Shown piece after piece: positions 1 through 7,429 of a DNA stretch of 26,737 nucleotides. The notes beneath the pieces are model-generated. The model ran no database searches. It was not told the origin of the DNA and worked only from the letters and a program-made list of their open reading frames with translations. This stretch comes from Pseudomonadota bacterium (GTDB lineage: Bacteria > Pseudomonadota > Gammaproteobacteria > Arenicellales > Arenicellaceae). The stretch's first letter is position 1. Each line of letters opens with the position of its first letter. The stretch spans positions 1 to 26,737 of the forward strand of contig JABJKL010000195.1 of NCBI GenBank assembly GCA_018660405.1, read 5' to 3'. Made by a program: the position numbers and the translations under genes.

Positions 1-65
1 ACACCCGATTCATGCTGTTTGATAGATCCGATGATTTGTTCTTCTGTATATCTTTTTTGCTTCAT
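1..65 (-). CDS. IS3-family transposase OrfA, N-terminal fragment (runs off window)
   Basis: Only the first 21 codons are present. The translation begins MKQKRYTEEQIIGSIKQHES, which matches the highly conserved opening of IS3-family (IS407-like group) OrfA proteins, where [KR]-x-[RK]-[FY]-[TS]-E-E-Q-I starts the helix-turn-helix DNA-binding domain. A good ribosome binding site, AGGAG, lies about 9 bases before the ATG. OrfA normally works with OrfB, produced by programmed frameshifting, to move the element by copy-out/paste-in. Whether this copy is intact cannot be told because the gene leaves the window. Confidence 0.8.
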   Translation of the reverse strand, partial: MKQKRYTEEQIIGSIKQHESG

Positions 66-113
66 GTTGAGATCTCCTAAATACTAGGTTAATTGGAAAT
101 CTCATCCTTGTCA
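1..113 (-). mobile_element. Left-edge fragment of an IS3-family insertion sequence
   Basis: The minus strand carries the start of an OrfA-type transposase (see the CDS at 1-65). Upstream of its start codon a TGA trinucleotide occurs at 113-111, followed by AAGGATGAGATTTCC. IS3-family elements usually have inverted-repeat ends starting with TGA, so I place the likely end at 113. This boundary is inference, because the other end is outside the window and no target duplication can be checked. Confidence 0.55.
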
Positions 114-243
114 TGGTGTTAATATCGGGGGAAAGGTCACTATCAAGGCTTGTAATCTTGACGGGCTTTTCGATGCGTTGGGCGACTTTCAATTTGAAGT
201 ATCCCTGCAAGAGGGAGTCGAGCGTATGATCCAATGGCATCAC
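114..243 (-). pseudogene. Possible gene remnant cut by the insertion sequence
   Basis: A minus-strand reading frame starts GTG-ATG at 243-238 with MPLDHTLDSLLQGYFKLKVA and stays open into the predicted insertion sequence end at 113, after which the translation loses sense. The peptide looks protein-like (amphipathic, mixed charge), but I recognise no family and see no Shine-Dalgarno sequence. It may be the N-terminus of a gene interrupted by the insertion, or a chance frame. Confidence 0.2.
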
Positions 244-430
244 ACAACGTTTAGTTCATTAGGCCTGACTGAAAAGGCTGCAACAACAAAAGATAAGAGC
301 CGCAATATTTATTATGCTGATTAGAAATCGGGATATTCCAATCGCTAGTAATTATCGTCAAATCACAACACTGTGTTTGACGGTGAACACCCTACAGAGG
401 ATTAGATGATACTCATGTAGGGCCGTGTAT
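244..430. other. Non-coding stretch with two inverted repeats downstream of gor
   Basis: No gene is seen. Two small inverted repeats stand out. GTCAAA/TTTGAC at 358-382 also pairs CACA with TGTG around an ACAC loop. CCCTACA at 390-396 pairs with TGTAGGG at 416-422. Both lie just past the gor stop codon (gor is on the minus strand), so they may help terminate or stabilise its message. Neither is followed by a T-run on the minus strand, so a classical intrinsic terminator is not supported. Confidence 0.4.
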
Positions 431-1786
431 TTAGGTAACGGGGGTTCGCATGGTAACGAATTCTTCTGCGGACGAAGGGTGAATGCCCACGGTTCTATCG
501 AAGTCACTTTTGCATGCGCCAGCCCGAATGGCTATCGCGATGCCCTGAAGAATCTCTGCAGCATCTGCTCCGACCATATGAGCACCGAGCACGCGATCAC
601 TGTCGCCATCGACAATCAGTTTCATCAGGGTTCTTTCAGTATTATTGGTTAGGCTATGCTTAAGGCTGCGAAATTCAGATCGGTAGGTTTGTGTATTCGA
701 ATATTCTGCACGAGCCTCATGTTCAGTTAAGCCCACGGTTCCGACTTGCGGTTGAGAGAACACGGCAGACGCGACTTCGCGGTGGTCCGCAATGCGTTCG
801 TTATTACCAAATACAGTATCTGCAAAACAATGTCCTTCCATCGTTGCAACTGGTGTCAAGGCGATTCGGTTGGTTACGTCACCAACGGCGTAAACATTAT
901 TTATATTTGTGCGTGAATACTTATCGACAATAATCTCGCCTGATTGGCCCAGCGCAATATCGACAGATTCCACGCCTATATTTTCAGTGTTTGGTGTGCG
1001 GCCCGTGGCATACATAACCTGGTCGGCTATGCTTGTTTCACCGCTAGTGTAAGTCACTTTACGAGTGGCTTTGCTGGTCAACTCAATGGATTCGATGGTC
1101 TCATTAAGGCGTATCCCAATGCCCTTTTTTACAAGTTCCTTTGACAAGTGATCGCGGACGTCCTGATCGAATCCGCGCAGAATCTGCTCACCGCGATAAA
1201 CCAACTCCGTTTGGCAGCCCAGCCCGTTAAAAATGCCTGCGAATTCGACAGCAATATATCCACCCCCCGTTACGATAATACGCTCAGGCAGTTTGTCGAG
1301 GTGAAATGCTTCATTGGAGGTGATCGTGTGCTCTGATCCAGAGAAAGAGGGTACAAACGGGGTGCCGCCAGTAGCCACTAATATCGTATTAGCGGTAAAC
1401 GTTTTTTCGCCTATTTGTACGGAATTTGATGCCACGATTTTGCCATGTTCGTGGAACAGATCGACCCCGGCATTTTCGAGCAACTTTATATAAATTGAAT
1501 TTAAACGATCAATTTCCTTGTCCTTATTTTGAATTAACACGTTCCAGTCAAACGTATGTTTCTCGCTGCTCCATCCATAAGATTCAGCATCATCAAAGTC
1601 TTCTGAAAAATGAGCGGCGTAGACCATAAATTTTTTCGGCACGCAGCCCCGTATCACACAGGTACCCCCATATCGATATTCTTCAGTAATGGCTACTCGC
1701 GCACCATGGTCGGCAGCAACCCGCGCAGCACGTACACCGCCAGATCCGCCACCGATCACAAATAAATCGTAATCAAATTCAGACAT
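431..1786 (-). CDS. gor: Glutathione-disulfide reductase
   Basis: Reduces glutathione disulfide to two glutathione molecules using NADPH and FAD, in the cytoplasm. The 451 residues match the usual length (E. coli about 450). The N-terminal FAD-binding glycine motif GGGSGG is at 12-17 and the redox-active disulfide CVIRGC at 43-48. A second Rossmann motif, TGGGYIAVEFAG, is followed by VYRGEQILR, whose arginines suit NADPH. The C-terminus has the catalytic His-Glu motif HPSSAEEF from residue 436, close to the usual HPT-x-x-EE. No convincing Shine-Dalgarno sequence is seen before the ATG. The gene lies 67 bases downstream of the GspE-like gene on the same strand, so co-transcription is possible. 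Other pyridine nucleotide disulfide reductases (trypanothione or mycothione reductase) are less likely given the sequence around the disulfide and the C-terminus. Confidence 0.95.
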   Translation of the reverse strand: MSEFDYDLFVIGGGSGGVRAARVAADHGARVAITEEYRYGGTCVIRGCVPKKFMVYAAHFSEDFDDAESYGWSSEKHTFDWNVLIQNKDKEIDRLNSIYIKLLENAGVDLFHEHGKIVASNSVQIGEKTFTANTILVATGGTPFVPSFSGSEHTITSNEAFHLDKLPERIIVTGGGYIAVEFAGIFNGLGCQTELVYRGEQILRGFDQDVRDHLSKELVKKGIGIRLNETIESIELTSKATRKVTYTSGETSIADQVMYATGRTPNTENIGVESVDIALGQSGEIIVDKYSRTNINNVYAVGDVTNRIALTPVATMEGHCFADTVFGNNERIADHREVASAVFSQPQVGTVGLTEHEARAEYSNTQTYRSEFRSLKHSLTNNTERTLMKLIVDGDSDRVLGAHMVGADAAEILQGIAIAIRAGACKSDFDRTVGIHPSSAEEFVTMRTPVT

Positions 1787-1853
1787 AACATAAGCTTGTG
1801 AATAGAGTGATAAAGCTATTGATCAATTCAAATGACCTTATGAGCGTTGTAGC

Positions 1854-3614
1854 TCAAGTGGCGTTAGGTACTATTCGAATTACTTCTTCGAGCGTAGTTT
1901 CACCTGCGATTATATGCTGCGCTCCAGCAATTCGTAGCGGTACCATACCATCCTTGATTGCCTGCGCCGAAATCTGGGATACGTCTGCATTCGGCACCAC
2001 CAGCTTTTTCACGGCATCCGTTAATTCCATCATTTCATATAAGCCTATACGTCCTCGATAGCCCGTGTCACGACAGTCTAGACAACCTACTGCTTGATAG
2101 GGGTTGCCTGGCACTAGATTAAAACCTGTTGTGAGCGTCGACCAACTGGTTTCGTCAATCTTGACAGATGACTTGCACCGCGGACATAGTGTGCGGGCCA
2201 GACGCTGGCTCAGCACACCAAGCACCGATGCGTTAATCAGGTAGGCGGGCACACCTAGTTCAAGCAGTCGGGTGATTGCTGAAGGCGAGTCATTTGTGTG
2301 TAATGTCGACAACACCAGATGGCCGGTCAGTGCGGCCTGAATAGCCATTTCTGCTGTCTCAAGATCACGAATCTCACCGATCATGATGATGTCAGGATCC
2401 TGCCGGAGCAGCGCACGCACGCCGGCGGCAAAATCCAGATCAATGGAAGCGTGGACTTGAATTTGGTTAAAGGCGGATTCGACCATTTCGATCGGATCCT
2501 CAATGGTGCTTACATTCACTTGCTCGACGGCGAGCTTGCGCAATGTGGAGTAGAGCGTAGTCGTTTTACCTGACCCGGTTGGTCCTGTAACCAGCACGAT
2601 CCCGTGGCTGTGCCCGGTCAGTTTGTGCCACAGTGCTAGCTCGCGATGATTCAGGCCTAGCGCCTCAAAGCTTCGTTGTAAAACCTCTGGGTCAAAAATA
2701 CGCATAACCAGTTTTTCACCCATGGCTGTAGGTACGGTCGATAATCGTAATTCGATTTCCTGGCCTTTGGGTGTTTTTGTTTTTAGGCGGCCGTCCAGCG
2801 GACGCCGTTTTTCAGCGATGTCCATACGACCAATTGTTTTTATTCGGCTGACGATGGCGGCCATAACGTTCGGCGGAACCTGATGCACATTGTGTAGCAC
2901 ACCATCCATTCGGAAACGAATATTTCCGTGATCCCGTCGTGGCTCCAGGTGTATGTCGCTAGCGTGTTGTTCAAATGCATACTGAAGTAACCAATCCACC
3001 AGTTGAACGATGTGGTGATCCTCTGTGTCGAGCCGTCCGGTTTTCCCAAGCTGTACAAGTTGTTCGAGGTTTTGCGTCAGTGGGTTGTTCGATGGTGCGT
3101 CTTCTGCATTCGCGGTGCGAATTGACTTGGCCAGATTAAAAAACTCGTCAGTAAAACGCGCTATATCTTTTGGGTTGCCGAGGCCGATAATGACTTCTTT
3201 GCGAGTGATCTGCTCTAATTGCGCTTTCCATCGAGCGTTAAAAGGGTTGGCGCAGGCGAATCGAACGAAGTCGGTACTTACTTCGACCGGCAGGATGCAG
3301 TGCTTGCGCGCGTAGTCATAGGAGATTACTTTAGTAATCGATGCCACGTTCACCTTTAGTGGATCAATCTCGACAAAATCGAATTGGGACTGTTCGGCAA
3401 CCCATCTTGATAGTTTGTCTTCATTCCAATCCGCTGAGTCAGTGGATGCCCCCCCCATAAGTCTAGCGATGGACAGTAGTGAATGCTCTGTGCTCTTTAA
3501 AGCGCGAGTAGTTTCAGAGATTCGTTGCGCATCCTCGTTGCTGAGTAACTCGCTACCAACCAAGGCGTTGAGAATTTCCTTGATATCAAGAGAATTTATG
3601 ACTGGCTTTATCAT
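1854..3614 (-). CDS. GspE/PilB-family secretion ATPase, stand-alone
   Basis: A hexameric AAA-like ATPase of the type that powers type II secretion or type IV pilus assembly at the inner membrane. The 586 residues show a full domain set. The N-terminal domain (about 1-165) is of the GspE/PilB N-terminal kind. Then come HASDIHLEP at 217-225, Walker A GPTGSGKTTT at 344-353, the Asp box IEDPIE at 371-376 and Walker B IIMIGEIRD at 409-417. A tetracysteine zinc motif has CPRC at 477-480 and CLDC at 511-514, which favours GspE/PilB over the retraction ATPase PilT. No other secretion or pilus genes occur in the window. The gene diverges from the small membrane protein at 3673, with 58 bases between them. 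It could be a PilB paralogue or an orphan GspE; I cannot tell which machine it serves. Confidence 0.88.
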   Translation of the reverse strand: MIKPVINSLDIKEILNALVGSELLSNEDAQRISETTRALKSTEHSLLSIARLMGGASTDSADWNEDKLSRWVAEQSQFDFVEIDPLKVNVASITKVISYDYARKHCILPVEVSTDFVRFACANPFNARWKAQLEQITRKEVIIGLGNPKDIARFTDEFFNLAKSIRTANAEDAPSNNPLTQNLEQLVQLGKTGRLDTEDHHIVQLVDWLLQYAFEQHASDIHLEPRRDHGNIRFRMDGVLHNVHQVPPNVMAAIVSRIKTIGRMDIAEKRRPLDGRLKTKTPKGQEIELRLSTVPTAMGEKLVMRIFDPEVLQRSFEALGLNHRELALWHKLTGHSHGIVLVTGPTGSGKTTTLYSTLRKLAVEQVNVSTIEDPIEMVESAFNQIQVHASIDLDFAAGVRALLRQDPDIIMIGEIRDLETAEMAIQAALTGHLVLSTLHTNDSPSAITRLLELGVPAYLINASVLGVLSQRLARTLCPRCKSSVKIDETSWSTLTTGFNLVPGNPYQAVGCLDCRDTGYRGRIGLYEMMELTDAVKKLVVPNADVSQISAQAIKDGMVPLRIAGAQHIIAGETTLEEVIRIVPNAT

Positions 3615-3672
3615 TTCGACACTACACTAAGTTAGTAACATTCCACCTAGCATGCCAGTGTAACATTGGAAT

Positions 3673-4182
3673 ATGGTTGATACTGCACGCGTCCGAACAA
3701 GCCGTATAGTGACAATAATGTTCGCCGTACTATTTCTGGCGTTTTTCTATGTCTCGTTTCAGGTTGCCTTATCACCACGAGGCTATCGCGTAGAGCCAAA
3801 CGATTGGCAAGATATTGTACCCGGCACGACGCAAATGGTCCGTCGTGGTAGAGATTATATTTGGGTTGTTCGATATGCAGCTTGGGAAGCTGAGCAGTTT
3901 AACGCGCTCACTGATTTTGTGGTTTCTGGCGCCGGTTCATGTCGTTCGGCCAAGCATAAAGCCTGTGAGTTTTTAGCTAATGCGGGTGGCAGTGTCGTCG
4001 TCATCAGGTATGTTGATCAAAAGCCAGCTACGCTGCCGCGTAATGTGCCGTGGTTTGGGGGGTTTGTGGATCCTGCCACCGGCGCGCTCCACGATCGATT
4101 TGGCAGGCAATATAAGAGTATAGAAGATGAAACCATGCTTACTGCTGCGCTCGTGCGACTCGCTGTGTTTTTAGATGAGTAA
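3673..4182 (+). CDS. Membrane-anchored, Rieske-like protein lacking iron-sulfur ligands
   Basis: A 169-residue protein with one hydrophobic segment at about 13-33, then a soluble domain that should lie outside the cytoplasm. I do not recognise a named family. The layout resembles ubiquinol-cytochrome c reductase Rieske subunits: a membrane anchor, a segment like PGTTQMVRRGRDYIWVVR (Rieske proteins have PG-x-x-x-x-x-x-GK-x-[VI]-x-[VI]-x-[RH]), then WFGGFVDPATGALHDRFGRQ, which lines up with the second cluster-binding box GGFFCPCHGS...D..GR. Here CPCHG reads DPATG, and the place of CTHLGC seems to hold RYVDQK, so all four ligands would be missing. The only cysteines (in SCRSAKHKACEF) lie elsewhere. 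This homology is my inference from pattern. It is convergent with the GNAT gene, ending 10 bases before that gene's stop. Confidence 0.6.
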   Translation: MVDTARVRTSRIVTIMFAVLFLAFFYVSFQVALSPRGYRVEPNDWQDIVPGTTQMVRRGRDYIWVVRYAAWEAEQFNALTDFVVSGAGSCRSAKHKACEFLANAGGSVVVIRYVDQKPATLPRNVPWFGGFVDPATGALHDRFGRQYKSIEDETMLTAALVRLAVFLDE

Positions 4183-4192
4183 TTTAAGTGCG

Positions 4193-5350
4193 CTAGCTTG
4201 ATGTGGCAGAGATCATTTGGCGATAAATTCTGTATTCCCTGGTTATTGATCCATTCATGCCTTTAATCGAATTATTCATTTCGGTGTTATCTTCCAATAT
4301 CCATGAGGCCTCGCCGAGACTTAGTCCAAGTGCTGGCCCGCGCTTGAGAAACTCCATATAAAGCAGTGAGCCGATCGCAAGGTTTTGATATTCGCGTTTG
4401 ACCCCCAGAGTTAAAATTCGACCTTCGGTGATGGTTTTTTTGTGTAACGGGCCTTTTAGATACCAAAGTAACTTAATCAGGTTAAGGGGTGTAAGACGAC
4501 CGCTGCGAATTTTTATTAAAGCTTGATTGATGTTAGGTAGCGCTAACGCAAATGCGATCGGTTCACGGTCTACTTCGGCGATCATGCATAGCTCGGGAAC
4601 GATCACGTCTTTGAGATCTTTAGCCATATGGTTGAACTCTGCTTTGTCCATCGGCACGAAACCCCAGTTTTTTTCCCAGGCGCTGTTGTAGACTTCCATC
4701 ATAATCCGTACATCTCGGTCATAATGGTGCTTATCCAAGCTACGAATTGAGATATTGTGGCGCTTCTTCTGGCGTTCGGCTACCCGTCCAATACGCTCGG
4801 TAAAACCGATATCGGCTGAGATATCCCAAGCGTATAAATCTTTTTCTTTTTCCAATCCTGCCTTTTCAAGCAGCGTCATGTAATAGCGATGGTTATAAGC
4901 CATCATTATTCGGGGCGACAGATCGAAGCCTTTGATAAGAAGCCCAAATTCGTAATTACTGCTAGGGCTTGCCGGTCCCCGCAGAGTGTCGGCCCCGCGG
5001 TTAATACCCCAGTGGCGAACAGCTTCCAGCAAGGCGTCACAAATGTCTTGATCATCTACACATTCGAAGAACCCAAAAAAAACTACGTTTTCTTCATGCA
5101 GTTCATTGCTTCGATCATCGATGATGGCGGCAATACGACCGACAGGACGTTTGCCCTGATAGGCCATAAATGCCTGTAGATGGGCATGTTTGTAAAACGG
5201 GTTTTTCTCTTGATCAAGAGCATCAAATATTGTTTTTCTTAGTGGCGGCACCCAGGGTGAGTGTGGCGGATACATTTGCCACTGGAAATCGACGAATTTT
5301 TTTACGCCTTTTCGATCAACAATTTCGACAATTTCTAAATTCAACGACAT
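4193..5350 (-). CDS. GNAT-fold protein of the YghO type
   Basis: A 385-residue cytoplasmic protein of the YghO-like family, which is widespread in proteobacteria and has no firmly known substrate. The N-terminus carries the conserved YPPHSPWVPPLRKTIFDALD (about 27-46), then a first GNAT-like half with RPVGRIAAIIDDR near 68-80. The C-terminal half has the acetyl-CoA-binding style segment LTLGVKREYQNLAIGSLLY, followed by GLSLGEASWILEDNTEMN, a strong family signature. It probably transfers an acyl group, but donor and acceptor are unknown. It lies 80 bases downstream of srkA on the same strand, so the two may be co-transcribed. The ATG is preceded by GGAG only a base or two away, which is too close for ideal spacing, so the start is somewhat uncertain. 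Confidence 0.82.
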   Translation of the reverse strand: MSLNLEIVEIVDRKGVKKFVDFQWQMYPPHSPWVPPLRKTIFDALDQEKNPFYKHAHLQAFMAYQGKRPVGRIAAIIDDRSNELHEENVVFFGFFECVDDQDICDALLEAVRHWGINRGADTLRGPASPSSNYEFGLLIKGFDLSPRIMMAYNHRYYMTLLEKAGLEKEKDLYAWDISADIGFTERIGRVAERQKKRHNISIRSLDKHHYDRDVRIMMEVYNSAWEKNWGFVPMDKAEFNHMAKDLKDVIVPELCMIAEVDREPIAFALALPNINQALIKIRSGRLTPLNLIKLLWYLKGPLHKKTITEGRILTLGVKREYQNLAIGSLLYMEFLKRGPALGLSLGEASWILEDNTEMNNSIKGMNGSITREYRIYRQMISATSS

Positions 5351-5430
5351 ACTCCAAACTTGTTAGAGCACTAGTTTACCGATGATGGCGCGTCTCGTCA
5401 CTCGTTCTACTACACTGTGCTACTGGTTAA

Positions 5431-6474
5431 TCAACGCATCCATCGTGGTGGGGGTTCGTACAGTTTTGCCGCTTGTTCTCGCAAGGCAAGTATATGTTCC
5501 TCCCAGCAACGTTGTGAGTTGAACCAGGGGAAAGCAATTGGGAATGCCGGGTCATTCCAACGTTTTGCCAGCCAGGCGTAGTAGTGAATGATGCGCAAAG
5601 TTCGCAATGCTTCGATCAAATGCAGTTCGCGAGCATCGAAGGGACTGAATTCAGTGTAGGCATCCAATATGACGGTTAGAGTAGCATCTAGATCATCGCC
5701 TTCGCCGGGCAGCAACATCCACAAATCCTGAATTCTGGGCGCCATCCTGGCATCGTCAAGGTCTACTATATGGGGGCCGGAACTGCCGATGAGGAGGTTG
5801 CCGGCATGGCAATCGCCATGGCATCGAATCAAATCAGGGTTTCCCGCGCGTTCATAATTTGACGCGATGTTGTCCAGCAGATCCTGGGTGAGCGCCTCGT
5901 ACACGGGTATAAGCTCGTGCGGAAGCACGCCACTATGAAGCACGAATTGCCTGGGTTGTCTGCCAAAAGTATCAATATCCAGCGCGGGCCTATCGGTAAA
6001 AGGATGCTCAGCCCCGACCATATGCAGTCGGCCCAGCAAACGTGCCAGTTGTTTTAGTTGGTCGTGGTTCTCCAGATCAGGTGCTCGCCCGCCAATGCAA
6101 GGGAAGATAGCAAAGCGATAGTCCTTATGCCGCAGCAGTGTTTGTGGTTGACTTGTTTCAATGGCTCGCGATTCAATTTCAAGCGGCGCGATGACAGGTA
6201 TTTCGGCTTCGACAAGCGCAGTTGAATACTGATGCTCTTCAAGAATTTGAGCATCGCTCCAACGGTTAGGTCGGTAAAATTTAACGACTACCGAATCCGC
6301 ATCTACCAGCCCTACCTTGTATACGCGGTTCTCAAAACTGTTTAAAGCAAGTAAGTGCCCATCAACTGAGAAGCCGAAGTGCTCAATTGCCTGGAGCACT
6401 TGTTCTGGTCCAAGTTCGGCATAGTCGAGGGAAGAGTCGCGGGCAGATTGTTCTGTGGTTCGGTCGGCAGGCAT
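5431..6474 (-). CDS. srkA: Stress response serine/threonine kinase SrkA (YihE/RdoA family)
   Basis: A eukaryote-like Ser/Thr kinase with the aminoglycoside-phosphotransferase fold; in E. coli the family counters stress-induced cell death and is tied to the Cpx response. Family signatures are LNSFENRVYKVG, VVKFYRPNRWSDAQILEEHQ, the catalytic loop HGDCHAGN and the metal-binding DLDDAR, followed by QDLWMLLPGE and a C-terminal FPWFNSQRCWEEH. The frame is open to a GTG at 6525 (364 residues), but I prefer the ATG at 6474 (347 residues). That start is closer to the E. coli length of about 328 and leaves 67 rather than 16 bases before the divergent hydrolase gene. Neither start has a good ribosome site. 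In many relatives dsbA follows srkA; here a YghO-like gene follows instead. Confidence 0.9.
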   Translation of the reverse strand: MPADRTTEQSARDSSLDYAELGPEQVLQAIEHFGFSVDGHLLALNSFENRVYKVGLVDADSVVVKFYRPNRWSDAQILEEHQYSTALVEAEIPVIAPLEIESRAIETSQPQTLLRHKDYRFAIFPCIGGRAPDLENHDQLKQLARLLGRLHMVGAEHPFTDRPALDIDTFGRQPRQFVLHSGVLPHELIPVYEALTQDLLDNIASNYERAGNPDLIRCHGDCHAGNLLIGSSGPHIVDLDDARMAPRIQDLWMLLPGEGDDLDATLTVILDAYTEFSPFDARELHLIEALRTLRIIHYYAWLAKRWNDPAFPIAFPWFNSQRCWEEHILALREQAAKLYEPPPRWMR

Positions 6475-6541
6475 TTCATGTGATCGTATACTAGCGGGAG
6501 AACGCGTATCATAACTGAAAGTCACTTAGGCTCTGCGTAGG

Positions 6542-7429
6542 ATGTCTAACAAGAAAATTATTTTTATCCACGGCAAAAATTCCAAGCCCAACCCTGCGCT
6601 GCATCGCGAACTACTACTGAAAAGTTTGCGAGCGGGGTTTGCTGGATCTCGATTTAGTCAAGAGATGCGCGAATTTAACGAAGCAGACTTTGCTTTAAGC
6701 GCCTGGAGCGATCTGCTTTATTCAGATTATGATGATGCACATGATTTGAGCAGTGCTGTCGATCAACTTTTGGCTGTTCCAGGCGAGAGGCAGCCGAGTA
6801 TGCCACTGTTTGGCCGATTCGCTATGCTTGTTCGGAGATGCCTGTATTTATGGGTTGATCGCTTTCCGGCATTGATGCGATTGTTACCGACACGGCATGC
6901 AGAATTTATGTTGGAAGGCTCTGTGCAGTATTTAGAAAACAGGGATGGGGTTGCCGTCAGTATTCGTAAGCGCCTTGCGGATACCATGAAGACTGCGCTG
7001 ACCGACCCGGCTCACGAGCTGTTGATTATTGCCCATAGCTTGGGTTCTGTTGTCGCGTACGATTTGCTCGCGTCTCGGCCTCGGTGGTTGAAACCTCGAT
7101 CGGTGCGATTAATGACTTTGGGTAGCCCGCTTGGATTGCGCTTCACCCAAGCCCGAGTGCTTGGCGAAATGACCATATTCCCAAGCGCAATTTCCAGTTG
7201 GGACAACTTGTCTGCTTACGGCGATATGGTGTCTTTAGATACCACTCTACATAACGATTTCCACCAAATGGAAGAGTTGGATTTGCTTGAAAAAATTAGC
7301 GACAGATCTGGTATTGTAAATAATTATCGAGATATCGATGGTGATAATCCACATAAATCGTATGGTTATTTGGCGAACCATAGGGTTGCTGAAACCATAG
7401 CCGCGTGGTACCTGGGTTGTGAGAGGTAG
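6542..7429 (+). CDS. Alpha/beta hydrolase (lipase/esterase-like)
   Basis: A 295-residue cytoplasmic-looking serine hydrolase without a signal peptide. The N-terminus IIFIHGKNSK carries the His-Gly oxyanion segment (10-11), and IIAHSLGSVVAYDLL contains the nucleophile elbow with Ser166, here A-H-S-L-G rather than the more common G-H-S-x-G. The acid and histidine of the triad are probably in the C-terminal third: SAYGDMVSLD offers an Asp and DNPHKSYGYL a His. The substrate is unknown. The last 11 bases overlap the start of the GlpD-like gene, so the two are surely co-transcribed, which hints at work on a glycerol or glycerolipid compound. The ATG has TAGG almost touching it, so the ribosome site is weak. 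Confidence 0.8.
   Translation: MSNKKIIFIHGKNSKPNPALHRELLLKSLRAGFAGSRFSQEMREFNEADFALSAWSDLLYSDYDDAHDLSSAVDQLLAVPGERQPSMPLFGRFAMLVRRCLYLWVDRFPALMRLLPTRHAEFMLEGSVQYLENRDGVAVSIRKRLADTMKTALTDPAHELLIIAHSLGSVVAYDLLASRPRWLKPRSVRLMTLGSPLGLRFTQARVLGEMTIFPSAISSWDNLSAYGDMVSLDTTLHNDFHQMEELDLLEKISDRSGIVNNYRDIDGDNPHKSYGYLANHRVAETIAAWYLGCER

Noticed and set aside
358..422. Intrinsic terminator of gor
   Set aside because: The hairpins lack a following T-run on the minus strand, so they are listed only as inverted repeats.
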